The notes below the pieces were generated by a model. That model was not told the DNA's origin. It saw nothing but the letters and a program-made list of their open reading frames with translations, and did no database searches. From the NCBI RefSeq assembly GCF_003432035.1, contig NZ_QOHO01000002.1, forward strand, positions 62,001 to 126,000: a stretch of DNA of 64,000 nucleotides, given 5' to 3'. The position numbers were made by a program, and so were the translations under genes. Shown in pieces: positions 62,601-64,000 of this stretch (the stretch's first letter is position 1; every line of letters begins with the position of its first letter). This DNA is from Lacrimispora amygdalina (GTDB lineage: Bacteria; Bacillota; Clostridia; Lachnospirales; Lachnospiraceae).

Positions 62601-63437
62601 TTAACCTGGCAACTGGCTGTTGTACGCTGTTTCATCTTCCGTAATAAAGGCAGCGCTTAAGATACCCGGACATTTGTAAGTTCTCTTTCCCGCTCCCAAA
62701 CCGGTCCTTCTTATGGTAAAATGATCTGGCAATTGTTCATCAGTACGGATTGCAGCGGCAATCGCGGCCCCCGTCGGAGTAACTAATTCTCCCTCCACAT
62801 CTGTTATATGAAGATTCAGCTTATGTGCCAGATCAATATTTTTCACCGCCGGCACCGGAACAGGCAGCAGCCCGTGACGGCAGCGTATCGTGCCCGTTCC
62901 ATCGCATATCTGGGGAATGATCGTTCTTTTTATTCCCAGATTGTCAAAACAGACCGCCGCCGCAACGATATCCGCTATGGAATCAACTGCCCCCACCTCA
63001 TGAAAGTGTACCTTTTCTACCGGAACCTGATGGGCCTTTGCTTCCGCTTCTGCCAGAATTGAAAATATCTTTCCAGCCAGCGCTCTTGCCCCCGGTGTCA
63101 TATCAGCTTTTTCAATAATTTCATTTATTTCAATAATTCCCCTGCACTCATGGTCGTGATGGGCTGCTTCCTTATGGGAATGCCCTTCTGCTTTGCCGTG
63201 AAGATACTGCATGTCATGATCATGGTTTTCATGCTTTTCATCTAAAACAACACAAAAATCACATGCATTACGTCCTGATTTTTCCACTCTGCTTATTTTC
63301 ACTTCAAACCCATGAACCAGAAGGCTGTCTAATGCTTTTTGCATAACCTCCCTGTCAGCTCCCAAATCCAGCAGGGAAGCGACAAACATATCCCCGCTGA
63401 TTCCGGAAGTGCAATCCAAATATAATATATTGTCCAT
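62601..63437 (-). CDS. larC: Nickel pincer cofactor biosynthesis protein, LarC N-terminal part (LarC1)
   Basis: The 278-residue protein matches the N-terminal part of LarC: Y-L-D-C-T-S-G-I-S-G-D-M near residue 7, a His-rich loop (H-D-H, H-S-H, H-H-D-H-E) at about 72-98, then V-H-F-H-E-V-G-A-V-D-S-I-A-D and P-V-P-V-P-A. LarC puts nickel into the pincer cofactor of lactate racemase. In Lactobacillus LarC is completed by frameshift into LarC2; here the frame stops 43 bp before the next gene, with no LarC2. LarB, LarE and LarA are not in the window. Confidence 0.85.
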   Translation of the reverse strand: MDNILYLDCTSGISGDMFVASLLDLGADREVMQKALDSLLVHGFEVKISRVEKSGRNACDFCVVLDEKHENHDHDMQYLHGKAEGHSHKEAAHHDHECRGIIEINEIIEKADMTPGARALAGKIFSILAEAEAKAHQVPVEKVHFHEVGAVDSIADIVAAAVCFDNLGIKRTIIPQICDGTGTIRCRHGLLPVPVPAVKNIDLAHKLNLHITDVEGELVTPTGAAIAAAIRTDEQLPDHFTIRRTGLGAGKRTYKCPGILSAAFITEDETAYNSQLPG

Positions 63438-63467
63438 ACCTGTTACCTTCCTTTTGTTTCAAAAACT

Positions 63468-64000
63468 TCAGCTTAAAACTTTTTTAATCCGTTTTATCTC
63501 TGAAATCAGCTCCTGCCTGTCAGGCGTATGACTGTTGCTTATATAAAATCTGGTGGCTGCATTTGCTATGGCAAGACGTTGTGCAGCTTTCAGATTACCC
63601 AGGCAGGCGGCAATGTATCCGCCGTTAAATGTATCACCGGCTCCCGTAGTTATTACAGGCGCCGCGCAGTAATCCTGCTCTAATAACTCCATTCCCTCTG
63701 TTTTGGAAGATAAAACAGCATATTGGGGCGTGTGTATAATCAGCTCATCAAGCCCTATGATGTTTCTTAAATATTCCGTGTCCCTGGCAACCGCTTCACA
63801 GTCATCAGAAAAATTCCGGTCATAATAAGAGAACAATATAACTGCTTCATGTTCATTTAAGCTGAGACTTACGGGAATTTTATCATTTATTTTTTCTAAA
63901 ACCCGGAAAGTGGAGTTAATCGCCTCCACACTTCGTTTCTTGATATTTGCAAAATCAAAGAACAACCGCCTTGGCCGGTCTGTATGGAAATAATCCTCAT
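63468..64000 (-). CDS. PfkB family sugar kinase, C-terminal part (5' end cut by window)
   Basis: The frame is open to the window edge, so the N-terminus is missing; about 177 residues are seen. It contains the PfkB signature I-T-T-G-A-G-D-T-F-N-G-G-Y (with the catalytic Asp) and R-L-F-F-D-F-A-N-I-K, the PfkB-type phosphate-binding segment. The family includes ribokinase and fructokinase. The sugar cannot be read from this fragment. It lies 30 bp upstream of the larC1 gene on the same strand. Confidence 0.88.
   Translation of the reverse strand, partial: EDYFHTDRPRRLFFDFANIKKRSVEAINSTFRVLEKINDKIPVSLSLNEHEAVILFSYYDRNFSDDCEAVARDTEYLRNIIGLDELIIHTPQYAVLSSKTEGMELLEQDYCAAPVITTGAGDTFNGGYIAACLGNLKAAQRLAIANAATRFYISNSHTPDRQELISEIKRIKKVLS

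Overview
This window looks like a chromosomal segment of an anaerobic, carbohydrate-fermenting Clostridia species, most likely Lachnospiraceae (Lacrimispora/Clostridium cluster XIVa type). The evidence is the moderate-to-low GC, the strong AGGAGG ribosome binding sites, several TTG/GTG starts, the oxygen-sensitive radical SAM enzymes (including an anaerobic sulfatase-maturase homologue), DUF1848 and DUF4491 proteins, an M-box riboswitch, and many ABC importer plus glycoside hydrolase clusters. There is no rRNA, tRNA, CRISPR array, transposase or phage module, so the assignment rests on protein families recognised by eye.

Layout: 0-1.4 kb holds a cut-off zinc-ribbon protein and two small membrane proteins. 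1.5-4.8 kb holds a NirJ2/AhbD-like radical SAM protein, a WYL regulator, and a divergent PPOX plus DJ-1 pair. 4.8-10.4 kb is a CUT1 sugar importer with a divergent GH13_18 phosphorylase and an AraC regulator. 10.5-24.9 kb is a second glycan locus: GH3, GH2 beta-mannosidase, a five-gene Opp/Dpp-type importer and a YesMN two-component system. 25-38 kb is a mixed housekeeping/accessory stretch: DUF1848, GT8, an Lhr-type helicase, an AT-rich two-gene patch with a SleB-like hydrolase, Staygreen, flavin reductase, glutaredoxin-like protein, and MgtA with a long M-box leader. 38-50 kb is a third glycan locus: GH36, GH95, GH43, an Lpl-type importer and a membrane-bound AraC regulator. 50-60 kb is a sucrose/fructan locus: HD protein, sucrose phosphorylase, GH32, CUT1 importer, LacI regulator and a DUF5605 glycosidase-like protein. 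60-64 kb holds a small conserved protein, anSME, a TauE/SafE permease, LarC1 and a cut-off PfkB kinase.

The glycan loci share one logic. A lipoprotein captures an oligosaccharide, permeases import it, and mostly cytoplasmic hydrolases or phosphorylases (none has a signal peptide) cut it inside the cell under a local regulator. None of the three CUT1-like importers carries its own ATPase, so they probably share one encoded elsewhere; the Opp-type importer carries both of its ATPases.

The observations I find most worth a second look are four. (1) The mgtA leader has an M-box, its terminator, a 31-codon Cys-containing ORF, and a second terminator, all before mgtA. (2) The GH13_18 enzyme at 4.9-6.3 kb has lost the fructose-contacting loop kept in its paralogue at 51-52 kb and has a Lys/Arg-rich loop instead. 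(3) The sucrose operon promoter has a clean -35/-10 overlapped by an inverted repeat, with a second half-matching site upstream. (4) The DUF1848 protein has a CX3CX2C motif at its C-terminus. I did not see a clearly new defence system or mobile element.
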